64,000 bases of DNA from Gammaproteobacteria bacterium. GTDB taxonomy: Bacteria > Pseudomonadota > Gammaproteobacteria > Enterobacterales > Psychrobiaceae. How positions within the stretch are numbered: the stretch's first letter is position 1; the number at the start of each line of letters is the position of its first letter. Below are positions 7,760 to 16,979 of this stretch, piece after piece. The notes under the pieces are model-generated. The model ran no database searches, was not told the origin of the DNA, and saw only the letters and a list, made by a program, of their open reading frames with translations. The stretch spans positions 149,413-213,412 of the forward strand of contig JABSRT010000007.1 in NCBI GenBank assembly GCA_013214945.1, read 5' to 3'. Position numbers and translations under genes: made by a program.

Positions 7760-9070
7760 TTACTCATTTTGTATAAGAGTCCTAAAATTACTAAACAGCA
7801 CGGTCGCGATTATTAAACATAGCGTTATTAAAAACAGCGACAGCCATTTCCCCCAGCGCATATTGTGGCTGGCCGCAGACCAAAACTTGGCTTGAGGTTT
7901 GGGGTCGGCTTTGTTTACTCTCGCGATTCGCATGCCATACAGATAAGTGCCGCTCACGGCTAAAGTACTTAAAATAACCCCAAAAACAAAATAGATAATC
8001 TTTGATGGTAAGCCAGCAAATGTGCCGAAATGCAAGGGATCTGCGGCTTCAGAAATTCGCGCATGTAACGACAAATCCACACCACGATTAAGCGCGAGTT
8101 GCTCACCAGATCTCGGGTCGAAACTAATCATATTAGCCCGAGCTCGCACTAATATCGCACTGGCTTGACCTTGGAATAAAACGCCGTCGCCGGCGTGTTG
8201 GGGAAAGAATACCTTGGTTATTTCAAGCGCAGGAAACTCAAGGCGGGTGGTCGCGAGCATTTGATTAAACACAGCGACCGAGGGCATCACGCTTGCAACC
8301 TTTTTTTGCTCGGTTGTTTGCTGCGCGGTTGTATTTAAATTGGTATCTAAACTGGTATCTAAATTGGTCTCTAAAGCAGTATTTAAGCTCTGATCTAAAG
8401 TTGTGCCGCGTTCGGGATAAGTCGCCCGCAAGCCTAATACTTCAACTAAATACCAGATGCCTGTCACGGCAATGATCAACACAAACCACAGGCTCCATAC
8501 ACCGGCTAAGCGATGAACATCGCCCCAGAAAAATTTTCGGTGTGAACGCCGTGGCATTCTGAATAATCCACGCCACCATTTGCGGTAAATGACTAAGCTA
8601 GTGATTAATGACAGCATCATCCCCATGGCGACCGAGCTGACAATGGGAATGCCGATTATCGTTGGCAACATTAAATGGCGATGGGCCATTCTAAAAAATC
8701 GTTGCCAGTTGTACCAGCGACCCTCTCCTAAATATTGACCACTGCTAGGGTGGAAAAAATTACGATGATAGCTGCTCTCATTTTGTAGATAAACCAGTTC
8801 AACACTAAACCAAGGGTCGAGTGGGGCTTTGATGTGCAGTAATTTTTTGTTGGGCTGTTGTTGTTTAACTTTTTGATAAATAGCAGCCCAATTGGTTGAT
8901 TTAACACTGCTAGTGTCCGTTCGCATAGCGGGATTAGTGAGCCAGTCTATTTCATGAGAAAACACCGCCAAGGTGCCGGTAATTAAAACAAAACAAATAA
9001 AGATCGAGAATTTAAACCCAACCCAGCTATGGACTTTGAACCATTTTGCTCGATTCACACCGTGACTCAC
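7760..9070 (-). CDS. PepSY-associated membrane protein, putative siderophore-iron reductase
   Basis: A 436-residue inner-membrane protein of the PepSY_TM family. The first membrane helix (about 15-35) follows the family opening KWFKVHSWVGF and runs into FSHEIDWLTNP. Further helices are near 145-165, 195-215, 355-375 and 405-425, with periplasmic PepSY-type stretches between them. The histidines in and beside the helices are typical of the family, whose members are proposed to reduce Fe(III)-siderophores. It lies downstream of a TonB-dependent receptor gene, separated by a strong terminator. A low-complexity stretch around residues 222-246 is encoded by a 12-bp tandem array. A second paralogue lies at 20469-21674. 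Substrate unknown. Confidence 0.85.
   Translation of the reverse strand: MSHGVNRAKWFKVHSWVGFKFSIFICFVLITGTLAVFSHEIDWLTNPAMRTDTSSVKSTNWAAIYQKVKQQQPNKKLLHIKAPLDPWFSVELVYLQNESSYHRNFFHPSSGQYLGEGRWYNWQRFFRMAHRHLMLPTIIGIPIVSSVAMGMMLSLITSLVIYRKWWRGLFRMPRRSHRKFFWGDVHRLAGVWSLWFVLIIAVTGIWYLVEVLGLRATYPERGTTLDQSLNTALETNLDTSLDTNLNTTAQQTTEQKKVASVMPSVAVFNQMLATTRLEFPALEITKVFFPQHAGDGVLFQGQASAILVRARANMISFDPRSGEQLALNRGVDLSLHARISEAADPLHFGTFAGLPSKIIYFVFGVILSTLAVSGTYLYGMRIARVNKADPKPQAKFWSAASHNMRWGKWLSLFLITLCLIIATVLFSNFRTLIQNE
8325..8396 (-). repeat. Degenerate 12-bp tandem repeat inside the PepSY gene
   Basis: Six consecutive 12-bp units (three of them AAATTGGTATCT, AAACTGGTATCT, AAATTGGTCTCT on the plus strand) encode four-residue units of the type LDTN/LDTS/LNTA. 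Unit length is a multiple of three, so copy-number change would keep the reading frame. The outer units are the most diverged. Confidence 0.85.
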
Positions 9071-9101
9071 TTCTTACAAATAAAACTAAAATCAAAACAA
9101 A

Positions 9102-9127
9102 AAAAAGCCCTAGATTAGGGCTTTTTA
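9102..9127 (-). terminator. Rho-independent terminator downstream of the TonB-dependent receptor
   Basis: A perfect 11-bp inverted repeat, AAAAAGCCCTA (9102-9112) and TAGGGCTTTTT (9116-9126), with a 3-base loop. Read on the minus strand it ends in a T-run. It lies between the stop of the receptor gene and the start of the PepSY gene, so it should reduce or block read-through into the latter. Confidence 0.82.
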
Positions 9128-9144
9128 TAAAACGCGCTTAAAGG

Positions 9145-11352
9145 TTATTCAAAATGATAGGTCACAGATACGCCCACTTGACGTGGGGCACCGCCACGAA
9201 CAGAAACGCTATCGCCGTTACCTGGAGTGTTCATTTGCAAGTAGAATTTGTCGGTTAAGTTAGTGACATAGGCATCTATATTGTAATTTTCGCCTTGGTA
9301 GCCGGCTTTTAAATTAACCAAGGTGCGTGAGTTAAGTTTAATAGTATTACTAAAGTCACTATACATGCCGTCTTGGTAATTAACCGTACCGCTAACATAA
9401 AGTGCGTCAGTTAAGTAAATACGCGCGCCAATTGCTGCGGTTAAGTCTGGCGAATATACAAAATCGTTACCACTTAGGTCACCTTCGGTCGGGCTAACGA
9501 ACCGGGTAAACTCAGTGTGGGCATAACCGATGCTGGCAAAAATACTAACGTCGTCAGACACCGTATAGTGCGTTTCGGCTTCAAGGCCATAAATCTCAGA
9601 CTCGCCAGCGTTAACGGTAATGCAGTCATAGGTGGTTTCACATTCAGATACTTGCTGATCTTTCCAGTCGCCGTAATATGCGTTGGCGTTAAAAATAAGG
9701 TCACCTTGTAACCACACTGAGCGGTAGGCCAGTTCGAAGTTATCTAAATATTCAGGATCATACTGGTATTGTTCGCCAGTCAGCGATAGTCCTGCACCAC
9801 CGGCACGGTAGCCTTGTTTGTAAAACGCACTAATCGACGAGTCATCGTTGATTGCGTAAGAAATGCCGGCTTGTGGTAAAAACGCATCATATTTTACTTG
9901 GTGTTCAGGGAAGTTGGTGGCGCTAAGTAAACTCATTAAATAAGCATTTGTTCCTGCAACACCCGCTTGAACTGCAGCGGGCACGGTGGCAGGATCTGGC
10001 AATTCGCTGCCAGTCACTAGACTGGTCGCAGAATTGGATAAAGAATCTTGAGTTTCGTTATCATAACGGAAACCTGCAGATACCGTCACTCGCTCTGTCA
10101 GTTTGTAATCCCATTCAGTAAATAACGCATAATTTGTCGTTTGCTGCTCAAACGGGGTGTGGCGATCAATTTCTAATATCGCGGGATAGAAAGGAGCTAA
10201 CAGCGGGTTAGGAAGTAGGTCGGTTAGTTCAATATTGCTTAAGCTACGCGTATCGTTAACTAACTCCACTTCGGTATAGTACAGCCCGACCACACCTTGT
10301 AGTTTGCTTGAGTTGTAACTTAGGCGTAATTCCTGTGCCCAGTTTTTATCTTGGGCATTACGGCCACGGTAAGCATTGCCACCTTCTGGGCCTTCGTCGT
10401 CATCGTCAATACGAGAGTAGTCACCATCAATAAACGAAGTTACCGCGCTTAAATTAAATTGATCGTTTAGCTGATAATTTAGCTCAAGCGAACCCGTGGT
10501 TGCGTCATACTCTTCGTTGGCTGCGATATTGGCAGAACTGATAAAGCTGTCGATGGGTTGTAAATCTTCACGGTAAATGTCTTGACCGCGCACGGTTTTT
10601 GCATGACCTAATGCTACGTTAGCACTGAATTTTTCGTTAAATTCGACATAATATTGGGCGCGAAGATTGGTATTTTCGCGGGCATCAAACTCGTCATCAT
10701 TTAAGGTAACATTGTTAATGTAACCGTCGGTGGTAGAACGTTGAGCAGATAGGCGTAACGCTGAATTTTCGGTTACCGCAATATTGGCCATCAACGAGCC
10801 AGCCTGCGATCCCAAATTACCCTTTTCAAGCTTTACGCTAGCCAGGTTCTGATCCAGTTGTGGTCGGTTAGTTTTCACCACCATTGCGCCGATCAGCGCA
10901 TTACGGCCAACGTTAGTCGATTGCGGGCCACGTAGAATTTCCACCTGATCAACATCCCATAAATCCTTAGGATTAAAGCGGGTTGAATAACCGGTATAGG
11001 CGACATTATCAATATATAAAGTGCCTAATGCGCCGCTGCCGCCCCCCGTTGATGCCGAGCTTTGAGTAATACCACGTAAACCAAAAGACTCGCCGCCAGC
11101 AAAAGAAAAGGCGTTGGGGGTAATGTCGAGCAAGTCGCTAAAGCTAACTACTGGCATTAACGCAATATCATCGGCCGTGATAATAGAAACACTTTCTTTG
11201 GTGTCTTGCAGAGAACGCGCAATTTTTTGACCACTAACGGTAATAGTTTCCAGCGTTGACTCATCAGCTGGCAATGCCCCAGCAAAGGATAGTTGGCTGG
11301 TTGTTGCCATTAATGTTGCTAACGCAACCTTAGATAACGAAAAATGTTTCAT
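9145..11352 (-). CDS. TonB-dependent outer-membrane receptor (putative siderophore receptor)
   Basis: This 735-residue protein has an N-terminal signal peptide (cleavage near SFAGA, about 24), a plug domain (about 45-165, with VEILRGPQSTNVGRNA in the conserved plug end), a 22-strand-type beta-barrel region and a terminal aromatic residue two from the end (TYHFE). The TonB-box-like segment LETITVSGQK follows the signal peptide. It imports a ferric or other chelate using TonB energy. The downstream PepSY protein suggests a ferric siderophore. Upstream, GTAAACAATAATGATTTGT at 11419-11437 matches the Fur consensus at only 11 of 19 positions, a weak hint of iron control. Ligand not assignable. Confidence 0.92.
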   Translation of the reverse strand: MKHFSLSKVALATLMATTSQLSFAGALPADESTLETITVSGQKIARSLQDTKESVSIITADDIALMPVVSFSDLLDITPNAFSFAGGESFGLRGITQSSASTGGGSGALGTLYIDNVAYTGYSTRFNPKDLWDVDQVEILRGPQSTNVGRNALIGAMVVKTNRPQLDQNLASVKLEKGNLGSQAGSLMANIAVTENSALRLSAQRSTTDGYINNVTLNDDEFDARENTNLRAQYYVEFNEKFSANVALGHAKTVRGQDIYREDLQPIDSFISSANIAANEEYDATTGSLELNYQLNDQFNLSAVTSFIDGDYSRIDDDDEGPEGGNAYRGRNAQDKNWAQELRLSYNSSKLQGVVGLYYTEVELVNDTRSLSNIELTDLLPNPLLAPFYPAILEIDRHTPFEQQTTNYALFTEWDYKLTERVTVSAGFRYDNETQDSLSNSATSLVTGSELPDPATVPAAVQAGVAGTNAYLMSLLSATNFPEHQVKYDAFLPQAGISYAINDDSSISAFYKQGYRAGGAGLSLTGEQYQYDPEYLDNFELAYRSVWLQGDLIFNANAYYGDWKDQQVSECETTYDCITVNAGESEIYGLEAETHYTVSDDVSIFASIGYAHTEFTRFVSPTEGDLSGNDFVYSPDLTAAIGARIYLTDALYVSGTVNYQDGMYSDFSNTIKLNSRTLVNLKAGYQGENYNIDAYVTNLTDKFYLQMNTPGNGDSVSVRGGAPRQVGVSVTYHFE

Positions 11353-11733
11353 GATGCTACTGCCTCGGATTTCTGGGTGGTGATGAAATTTGGCAGGATT
11401 GTAACACCCGTTTTAATTGTAAACAATAATGATTTGTATTTACTTGGAATAATATTGAACTAATTGAAATTAACTTAACTTACTGTATATCAATGAATTA
11501 TGTGGTGTGGTTTTAATTATATGATTTATGTTGGGTATTAGTAGTGGGCTGTGCCTAATGAAAATCAGTGACTTAGCCGGTATGTGTTGAATAGTTATCG
11601 TGTCGTTTAATGGTAATATTTAAGCTTTTATAGTTAGTGGTTAACGGCTAGCTATAAAAGCTTAACCGTTTGGAACAATGCATTAGTGCGCTTTAGCTTT
11701 GAGTTATGCCGTAGCCGATAATTTAGCGCCAGC
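11353..11733. other. Intergenic region with receptor promoter and long inverted repeat
   Basis: A 381-base gap. The side next to the TonB-dependent receptor start must contain its promoter and holds a weak Fur-like sequence (11419-11437, 11 of 19 matches). The side next to the piuC stop holds the long hairpin listed separately. No ORF of note. Confidence 0.5.
11620..11665. terminator. Long stem-loop downstream of piuC, possible terminator
   Basis: TTAAGCTTTTATAG (11620-11633) and CTATAAAAGCTTAA (11652-11665) are a perfect 14-bp inverted repeat. The pairing extends to 18 bp with one T-G mismatch, around a 10-base loop. It lies 68 bases past the piuC stop on the minus strand. There is no classic T-run, so it could be a rho-independent terminator, an RNA-stabilising hairpin or a small repeat element. 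Confidence 0.5.
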
Positions 11734-12414
11734 TTAACACTGGCTCCATGAGCGCACTAAGTTGTGATAAATACCCGTTAAGCGTTTTACTTCAAAGTCA
11801 TCACTGCCGCGATCCATGGTTAATACTTGAATTGACTGGTCTAGTTCAAAAAGTTGCTCACGTTGCCCGCTGTCATTGACTAAGCTTTGAATCCAAAAAA
11901 AGGCGCAAACTCGCTTACCTTGGGTAACTGCTCGTACTTGATGCAAACTGGTTGACGGGTACAAAATTAAATCACCAGCACTTAATTTTACTTCTTGAGC
12001 GCCATATTGAGTTTCGATGGCCAACTCACCGCCTTGGTAATCTTCTGGCTCATCAAAAAATAGCGTTGCAGACACATCTGTACGTAAGCTTTGGCCATCG
12101 GCGAGCGACATAATCGCATTGTCGACATGCAAACCATAATGACCACCATTTTGGTAGCGATTAAATTTTGGCGGAAATATTTTGTTGGGCAAGGCCGCTG
12201 AAATAAACGTTGGATGAGTGCTCAAGCGGTGTAGCAGTGTTTGGCTTAAGTGCTTGGTTAATTCTGCATTATCGTCCAGCTGCTGATTGGCTTTAACATG
12301 AACGGCCTGGCCGCCAGCGGTTAATTTGCCATCTAACCAAGGAGCATGGTCAAGGTGCTCTCGAAACTGTTTCACTTCGTCTTTGCTTAATACTTGCGGA
12401 ATGGTAAGTAACAT
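11734..12414 (-). CDS. piuC: Fe(II)/2-oxoglutarate-dependent PKHD-type hydroxylase, PiuC/YbiX family
   Basis: This 226-residue protein matches the PiuC/YbiX family over its length. The double-stranded beta-helix iron ligands are His96 and Asp98 (YGLHVDNA) and His158 (STSLHQV); Arg168 (GKRVCAFFW) would bind 2-oxoglutarate. Family landmarks FNRYQNGGHYG, GDLILYPSTSLH and FELDQSIQVL are all present. Such genes sit beside catecholate-siderophore receptors (fiu-ybiX in E. coli, piuA-piuC in Pseudomonas). Here it follows the fiu-like receptor with one gene between them. The natural substrate of the hydroxylase is not established; a role in iron-limited siderophore handling is inferred. It starts 27 bases after the FMN-dehydrogenase stop. 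Confidence 0.93.
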   Translation of the reverse strand: MLLTIPQVLSKDEVKQFREHLDHAPWLDGKLTAGGQAVHVKANQQLDDNAELTKHLSQTLLHRLSTHPTFISAALPNKIFPPKFNRYQNGGHYGLHVDNAIMSLADGQSLRTDVSATLFFDEPEDYQGGELAIETQYGAQEVKLSAGDLILYPSTSLHQVRAVTQGKRVCAFFWIQSLVNDSGQREQLFELDQSIQVLTMDRGSDDFEVKRLTGIYHNLVRSWSQC

Positions 12415-12441
12415 AATTATTTCCTGAAATCGCGTCTTTGA

Positions 12442-13557
12442 CTATGGGTTATAAAGGCAGTCGGGGGTGATATCAGCTAACGTTGCACAGCCCATAAGTG
12501 CCATGGTTAGCTCAAACTCTTCAACAAACAGCCGTAAAATGTGTGCTACGCCGAGTGCGCCCGCAACACCTAAACCGTGCAATTGTGGTCGGCCAATCAG
12601 TACCGCGTCAGCGCCTAAGGCAATGGCTTTAAAAATGTCCGAGCCACGGCGAATACCACTGTCTAATAACAGGGTGAAATCGGGGCCAACCTGTTGGCGA
12701 ATCAGCGGCAGCATTTCAATGGTGGCCGGTAATCCGTCAAGCGTACGTCCGCCATGATTGGACACCACAATGCCTGCTAAGCCCATGGCAGCTGCTTTTT
12801 TAGCATCGTTAGGATTGATAATACCTTTGAGAAAAATAGGTAATTTAGTTTGAGTTTGTAACCAAGCGATATCTTGCCACGTTGGCGCATCGCCCATTAT
12901 GCCATTAAGAATAATGCTTTGATCTGGGTTTAATGTTTGCGGCGGCAGTTGAGTGTGCTGGCTTAAATTAACCGCTTCAACACCTGCTGGCATAGTAAAA
13001 TTCGCGCGTTGTGCACGGTTGCGCAGGCCATTTACTGGTGCGTCAATGGTCACGACTAAGCTGGTATAACCCGCTTGTTCGGCGCGTTTAACTAATGAGA
13101 GAGTATTTTCTTTAGCGTCTTGAAAATATAACTGGAACCACTTGTTGGTGGTTAGTTTATCGGCCATTTGCTCAAGTGTGGTTGAAGCAAGTGTGCTGCT
13201 AATAAAGCCAGTATTAATGACGTTAGCCGCTTCAATAGTGGCTAATTCGCCCTGCGGATGAACCAATTTTTGGTAAGCAACAGGGGCTAATAATATCGGG
13301 TACTTAAAAGATTGCCCGGCTAAATCGCACTGGCTTGAGGCATGCTCAAAGTTAGCCAATACTTTTGGAATGAGTTTAATTTGGTCAAAGGCATCGCGGT
13401 TGTTATTGAGCGTGATGTCATCGGCAACTCCGCCTTCGATATATTCATAAATATCGTGTCGGACAAAATGATGAAATATCCGTTGATAGTCACCCGGTGA
13501 AACAATATCGCGTGGGATCTGCTGCAATGGCGGGCTAATTTTTGCTGAATTTGGCAT
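12442..13557 (-). CDS. FMN-dependent alpha-hydroxy acid dehydrogenase/oxidase (lactate-oxidase-like)
   Basis: This 371-residue protein is full length for the FMN-dependent 2-hydroxyacid oxidising family (lactate oxidase, LldD, glycolate oxidase). The catalytic His268 and FMN/substrate Arg271 are in SNHGGRTLDG, Lys244 in IFLKGI, and the FMN phosphate region in LLDSGIRRGSDIFKAIALGA. LAPVAYQKLVHPQGE is the usual N-terminal flavin-contact segment. It oxidises a 2-hydroxy acid to a 2-oxo acid, passing electrons to oxygen or the respiratory chain. Substrate undetermined. Its place between a catecholate-type receptor and piuC, inside an iron-uptake gene train, is unusual. No signal peptide or transmembrane helix is seen. 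Confidence 0.9.
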   Translation of the reverse strand: MPNSAKISPPLQQIPRDIVSPGDYQRIFHHFVRHDIYEYIEGGVADDITLNNNRDAFDQIKLIPKVLANFEHASSQCDLAGQSFKYPILLAPVAYQKLVHPQGELATIEAANVINTGFISSTLASTTLEQMADKLTTNKWFQLYFQDAKENTLSLVKRAEQAGYTSLVVTIDAPVNGLRNRAQRANFTMPAGVEAVNLSQHTQLPPQTLNPDQSIILNGIMGDAPTWQDIAWLQTQTKLPIFLKGIINPNDAKKAAAMGLAGIVVSNHGGRTLDGLPATIEMLPLIRQQVGPDFTLLLDSGIRRGSDIFKAIALGADAVLIGRPQLHGLGVAGALGVAHILRLFVEEFELTMALMGCATLADITPDCLYNP

Positions 13558-13650
13558 CGTTGACTAATTTAATAAAAATAATAAGTTAGGTGAATGTATA
13601 TTATAAACCCAAGCAAGTACGGTTAGCACCTGCCTGAGTTTAGTTGTTGA

Positions 13651-13703
13651 TCACTTTACAATTTTCATAAAGCCTTATTGCTAAGGCCTTGTCTATAAAG
13701 TGA
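13651..13703 (-). terminator. Nested stem-loop between the fiu-like receptor and the FMN dehydrogenase
   Basis: An inner hairpin, GCCTTA (13672-13677) and TAAGGC (13682-13687), sits inside an outer pair, TCACTTTA (13651-13658) and TAAAGTGA (13696-13703). On the minus strand it follows the receptor stop by about 17 bases. The T-rich tail is interrupted, so partial termination or RNA processing is more likely than a strong stop. Confidence 0.45.
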
Positions 13704-13720
13704 CGCTTTTAGCAATTTAC

Positions 13721-16045
13721 TTAGAACTCGTATGAAAGCGTTAACTTAGTGTTACGTGCTGCGCCAATGTAAGCAAAGGTAGCACCACGATATGCCGTTA
13801 AGTAGTAGTCTTTGTCTGCAAGGTTAGCGACGTTTAGGCGAAGTTTTAGCTGTTCATTAATTTCATAATTAGCAAATAAATCGAACACTGTATAGCTAGG
13901 TACACTTAGCTCCTCGTTGGCAGCGCTGTCAGGTTGGCCAACAAAAATTTCACTTGAATAGGTTGCAACTGCACCCGCAGAAAACTGAGGTGTGAACTGA
14001 TAACGTACTTGCGCATATGCACTTTCGTCAGCGAAGTTAGCTAATGCTTTACCAAGAGAATCATCATTAACCGAATCTAAAATCTCTGAATCCATTAATG
14101 ATGCACCAAGTTGAATGCTTAGGTCATGAGTAATGTTACCAACTAATGATACTTCAAGCCCTTTAACACGGTTTTTACCTGTATTTAAAGTACCTTCAGA
14201 CGTGTAGTCAGCACCTTCCATTACGTCACTTTTGGTGATTTGGAAAATAGCCGCTGTTGCCAATAGTTTTTCATCAAACAGGTTCCATTTGGTACCAATT
14301 TCGATGTTCTCTACTTTTTCAGGCTTGCTTTGGGCAATCGTTGTTGTGTCGCCACAAATGCCGCCGTAACCACAGTTACCGCCAACATCAGACTCGCCGC
14401 CGTTAATGTTAGCAGCGGTGCTGTATGTTGCATAAATATTGCCAGCGTCACTTAGCTGATAAACAAAACCGACGTGACCATTCCATAGAGTATCGTCATA
14501 TGAATAGTTATTGTCCGTCACAATGCTAGTTGCTCTATCTCGACTGGCAACGGTATTATCGTAATCAAAGTGATCCATACGCACACCAACAAAAGCTGAC
14601 AATTTATCAGTTAACTGTACCGTGTCCATTGCTGACAAAGAGATAGTCTCAACATTGTAGTCTGAGTCTTGGTCACCTTTGGTGATCTCACGTCCTAATA
14701 AATTATTAATGTCGTCAACCAGATCACCGTTAGCATCAAGTCCACAATAGCTTGCACTAACACCACCACGGCCTCCGACAATACAGTTGGTTGTGCCGGT
14801 ATTGGTGTAGTTGTAAGCACCATTAGTTACATTCATGTCTGAATATTCAGCGCTGAAAATAAACTGATGTTCCATATCAGCCAGATCAGCGGTTAAATAA
14901 GCATTTAATTGATTAACAAAGTAATCAACCTCTTGCCAACCCTGGTGGGTGCTAAAGGCTGTTGTGGCAGCGCCTGGTGCATCTGGATCACTAGCATCTC
15001 TGGTACTCGCCTTAATTCCAGTAACGACGTAACCGTTTTCGGTGGTGCCGTAACGCATGCTATTTTGGAACGACAGTTGGTCATTGACCTTGTAGTTAGC
15101 ACGAACCGTGTAAGTTGAAACGGTCGAGTCTAAGAAATCTTCATCTTGGGCGTAGGCAGGGATATCTTTAACTACTTGGTTAGTATCACGGATGATGTAG
15201 CTGCCTAAATCAGGCTTGTCATGGGCGTTTAAGTAGTAATAATCGGCTACGATTGCTAGTTTTTCTGTCGCATGGAAGTTACCCGATAACGCAAAACCGG
15301 TGCGTTTTTTATCTGCTGGCGCGCGATCAGGAACATCTGCACCGACCAATAAAATGTTGGCACGTACTGCGGCGTCTTCACTAATCGCAACATTGCTGTC
15401 TAAAGCAAAACGCTTGTAGTCGTTAGTGCCAACACCCGCTTGCAGCTTGTTAAAGTCATAATCAGTGCTTGCTTGCTTCGTTATGCTATTAACGGCGCCA
15501 CCACTTGAACCACGGCCAGCAAAAGTAGAGCTTGGGCCTTTAGTTATTTCAACTTGCTCAACCGCAAAGCTTTCGCGCGTGGTCATGCCTGGATCGCGAA
15601 TACTATCGACAAACACATCACTGCGCGCTTCGTGGCCACGGATAACATAACGGTCACCAAAAGCGTTACCGTTTTCACCTGTTCCCAAGCTAATGCCTGG
15701 TTGTGCAGCAAGAATGTCGCGTAAGTCTTCTTTACCTGACTCTTGAATTTGAGTTTGGGTTAACACCGTAATCGTTTGTGGTGTTTTTGCTAGCTCAGCC
15801 ACGTGACGTCTGTCACCAGAGATTTTAGCTTTGTATGGCGCACCTTCTTCGGCATAAGGGTTAGTATCACTAGCGCGTTCTGTAACTTGCATCGTATCAA
15901 GTACAATTGGCTCGTCAATATCTTGAGCGTGTACTACATTGCCTACCAATAGTGCCGCAGCACTTAATAGTAAAGCGCTCTTACTGGCAGAAATAATTGG
16001 CTGGCGCAGACTAAGCGCTGGTTTAGCTTTAATACTGTTGTTCAT
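13721..16045 (-). CDS. TonB-dependent catecholate-siderophore-type receptor (Fiu/PiuA-like)
   Basis: This 774-residue protein has a signal peptide ending near VVHAQ (about 40), a TonB-box-like VLDTMQVTERAS, a plug (about 75-205, with RYVIRGHEARSDVFVDSIRD and VEITKGPSSTFAGRG) and a beta-barrel ending in LSYEF. The plug sequence is typical of Fiu/PiuA-type receptors for ferric catecholates. It begins 25 bases after the tonB stop in the exbB-exbD-exbD-tonB train, so it is probably co-transcribed with its energy supply. piuC, the usual partner of this receptor class, lies two genes downstream. The exact ligand is inferred from family only. Confidence 0.93.
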   Translation of the reverse strand: MNNSIKAKPALSLRQPIISASKSALLLSAAALLVGNVVHAQDIDEPIVLDTMQVTERASDTNPYAEEGAPYKAKISGDRRHVAELAKTPQTITVLTQTQIQESGKEDLRDILAAQPGISLGTGENGNAFGDRYVIRGHEARSDVFVDSIRDPGMTTRESFAVEQVEITKGPSSTFAGRGSSGGAVNSITKQASTDYDFNKLQAGVGTNDYKRFALDSNVAISEDAAVRANILLVGADVPDRAPADKKRTGFALSGNFHATEKLAIVADYYYLNAHDKPDLGSYIIRDTNQVVKDIPAYAQDEDFLDSTVSTYTVRANYKVNDQLSFQNSMRYGTTENGYVVTGIKASTRDASDPDAPGAATTAFSTHQGWQEVDYFVNQLNAYLTADLADMEHQFIFSAEYSDMNVTNGAYNYTNTGTTNCIVGGRGGVSASYCGLDANGDLVDDINNLLGREITKGDQDSDYNVETISLSAMDTVQLTDKLSAFVGVRMDHFDYDNTVASRDRATSIVTDNNYSYDDTLWNGHVGFVYQLSDAGNIYATYSTAANINGGESDVGGNCGYGGICGDTTTIAQSKPEKVENIEIGTKWNLFDEKLLATAAIFQITKSDVMEGADYTSEGTLNTGKNRVKGLEVSLVGNITHDLSIQLGASLMDSEILDSVNDDSLGKALANFADESAYAQVRYQFTPQFSAGAVATYSSEIFVGQPDSAANEELSVPSYTVFDLFANYEINEQLKLRLNVANLADKDYYLTAYRGATFAYIGAARNTKLTLSYEF

Positions 16046-16070
16046 GTTTATCCTACTTAATTATTGGTAA

Positions 16071-16979
16071 TTAGTTATTGGTAATTAGAGAAAAATTAAT
16101 GGGTATAACTAGAGTCAAACGTGCTCTTTTAAGTTTTTCAGGAGGCTGTGGTAAAGGTTGTGCCAGCTTAAGCATGTCTAATGCCGACTGATCTAACAGC
16201 TGATGCCCTGAGGTTTTCTTTATGCTCTGCGCTAAAACATTTCCGGTTGGATCGATAGTAAATTGCAGTTGAACAACGCCCTGTTGTTTTTGTTTTTTTG
16301 CTGCAATTGGGTATTGTTTGTATTTGTTGAGCCAGGCGAGTAAATGGGAAAAATAATCTTTATTACTGCCTTTAAAACCACCCGTTGATTGCTCCATTGC
16401 AATGCCGGTGCCTCGGACGCTCGCTTTGGTTGCTACTTGTTCTTTTGCCGCAACTTGCTTGGTCTCTTGCTCTGTTGGTTGAGTTGGCTGGCTGACTTTT
16501 TTAGGCGGCTGCTGTTTAATCTCTTGTGGCGTCGGCTTAACAACTTTTTGCTGCGCGACCTTTTTGGTGACGACGTAATCAGCTTTTTTAGTTGTCGGTA
16601 CTAACTTTTTAGTGGTGAGTTGTTTAACTGCGACTGTTTTTTTCTCAATTATTTTCTTGGTGATTACTTGCTTGACTACCACTGGTTTAACAGGTTTTGG
16701 TTGTTCTTTTTTAACTGCTTTTACGGGCGCTGGTTGGACCGATTCCGGCTTTTTTTGCGGCGTGGTGGCCAAGGCATCTTTGGCTAACAACTGCTTAGCC
16801 ATGTCAGCATAAGAACCGATTTGGCCTAAGCCGACGTCAATACCATTGGTACCTTCGCCAGTTGTACCATCGGTGGGTTGGTGATTCGCAAAAGCGAAAT
16901 AACTCACAGCGACCAGCAAATGAAACATAATTGACAGTACGGCCAGCAGCAGACACTTTAACCAAGGGCTAGGGTTCAT
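16071..16979 (-). CDS. tonB: TonB energy transducer
   Basis: This 302-residue protein has one N-terminal membrane anchor (about 8-30), then a long Lys/Pro/Gln/Val-rich periplasmic spacer (about 75-185), and a C-terminal TonB domain (about 215-300: LNKYKQYPIAAKKQKQQG, then VQLQFTIDPTGNVL, and RARLTLVIPINFSL at the end). It transmits ExbBD-derived energy to outer-membrane receptors. Its start directly abuts the preceding exbD stop (no intergenic base), and the fiu-like receptor follows by 25 bases. Homologous spacer repeats (KPVxxK, TKK) make it longer than E. coli TonB (239 residues). Confidence 0.94.
   Translation of the reverse strand: MNPSPWLKCLLLAVLSIMFHLLVAVSYFAFANHQPTDGTTGEGTNGIDVGLGQIGSYADMAKQLLAKDALATTPQKKPESVQPAPVKAVKKEQPKPVKPVVVKQVITKKIIEKKTVAVKQLTTKKLVPTTKKADYVVTKKVAQQKVVKPTPQEIKQQPPKKVSQPTQPTEQETKQVAAKEQVATKASVRGTGIAMEQSTGGFKGSNKDYFSHLLAWLNKYKQYPIAAKKQKQQGVVQLQFTIDPTGNVLAQSIKKTSGHQLLDQSALDMLKLAQPLPQPPEKLKRARLTLVIPINFSLITNN

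Noticed and set aside
8325..8396. CRISPR-like repeated units
   Set aside because: The units are 12 bp, directly adjacent, without spacers, in frame inside a gene, so it is a coding tandem repeat.
11419..11437. Fur box upstream of the first TonB-dependent receptor
   Set aside because: Only 11 of 19 positions match, which is not far from chance in AT-rich DNA. It is mentioned in the receptor entry but not listed as a site.
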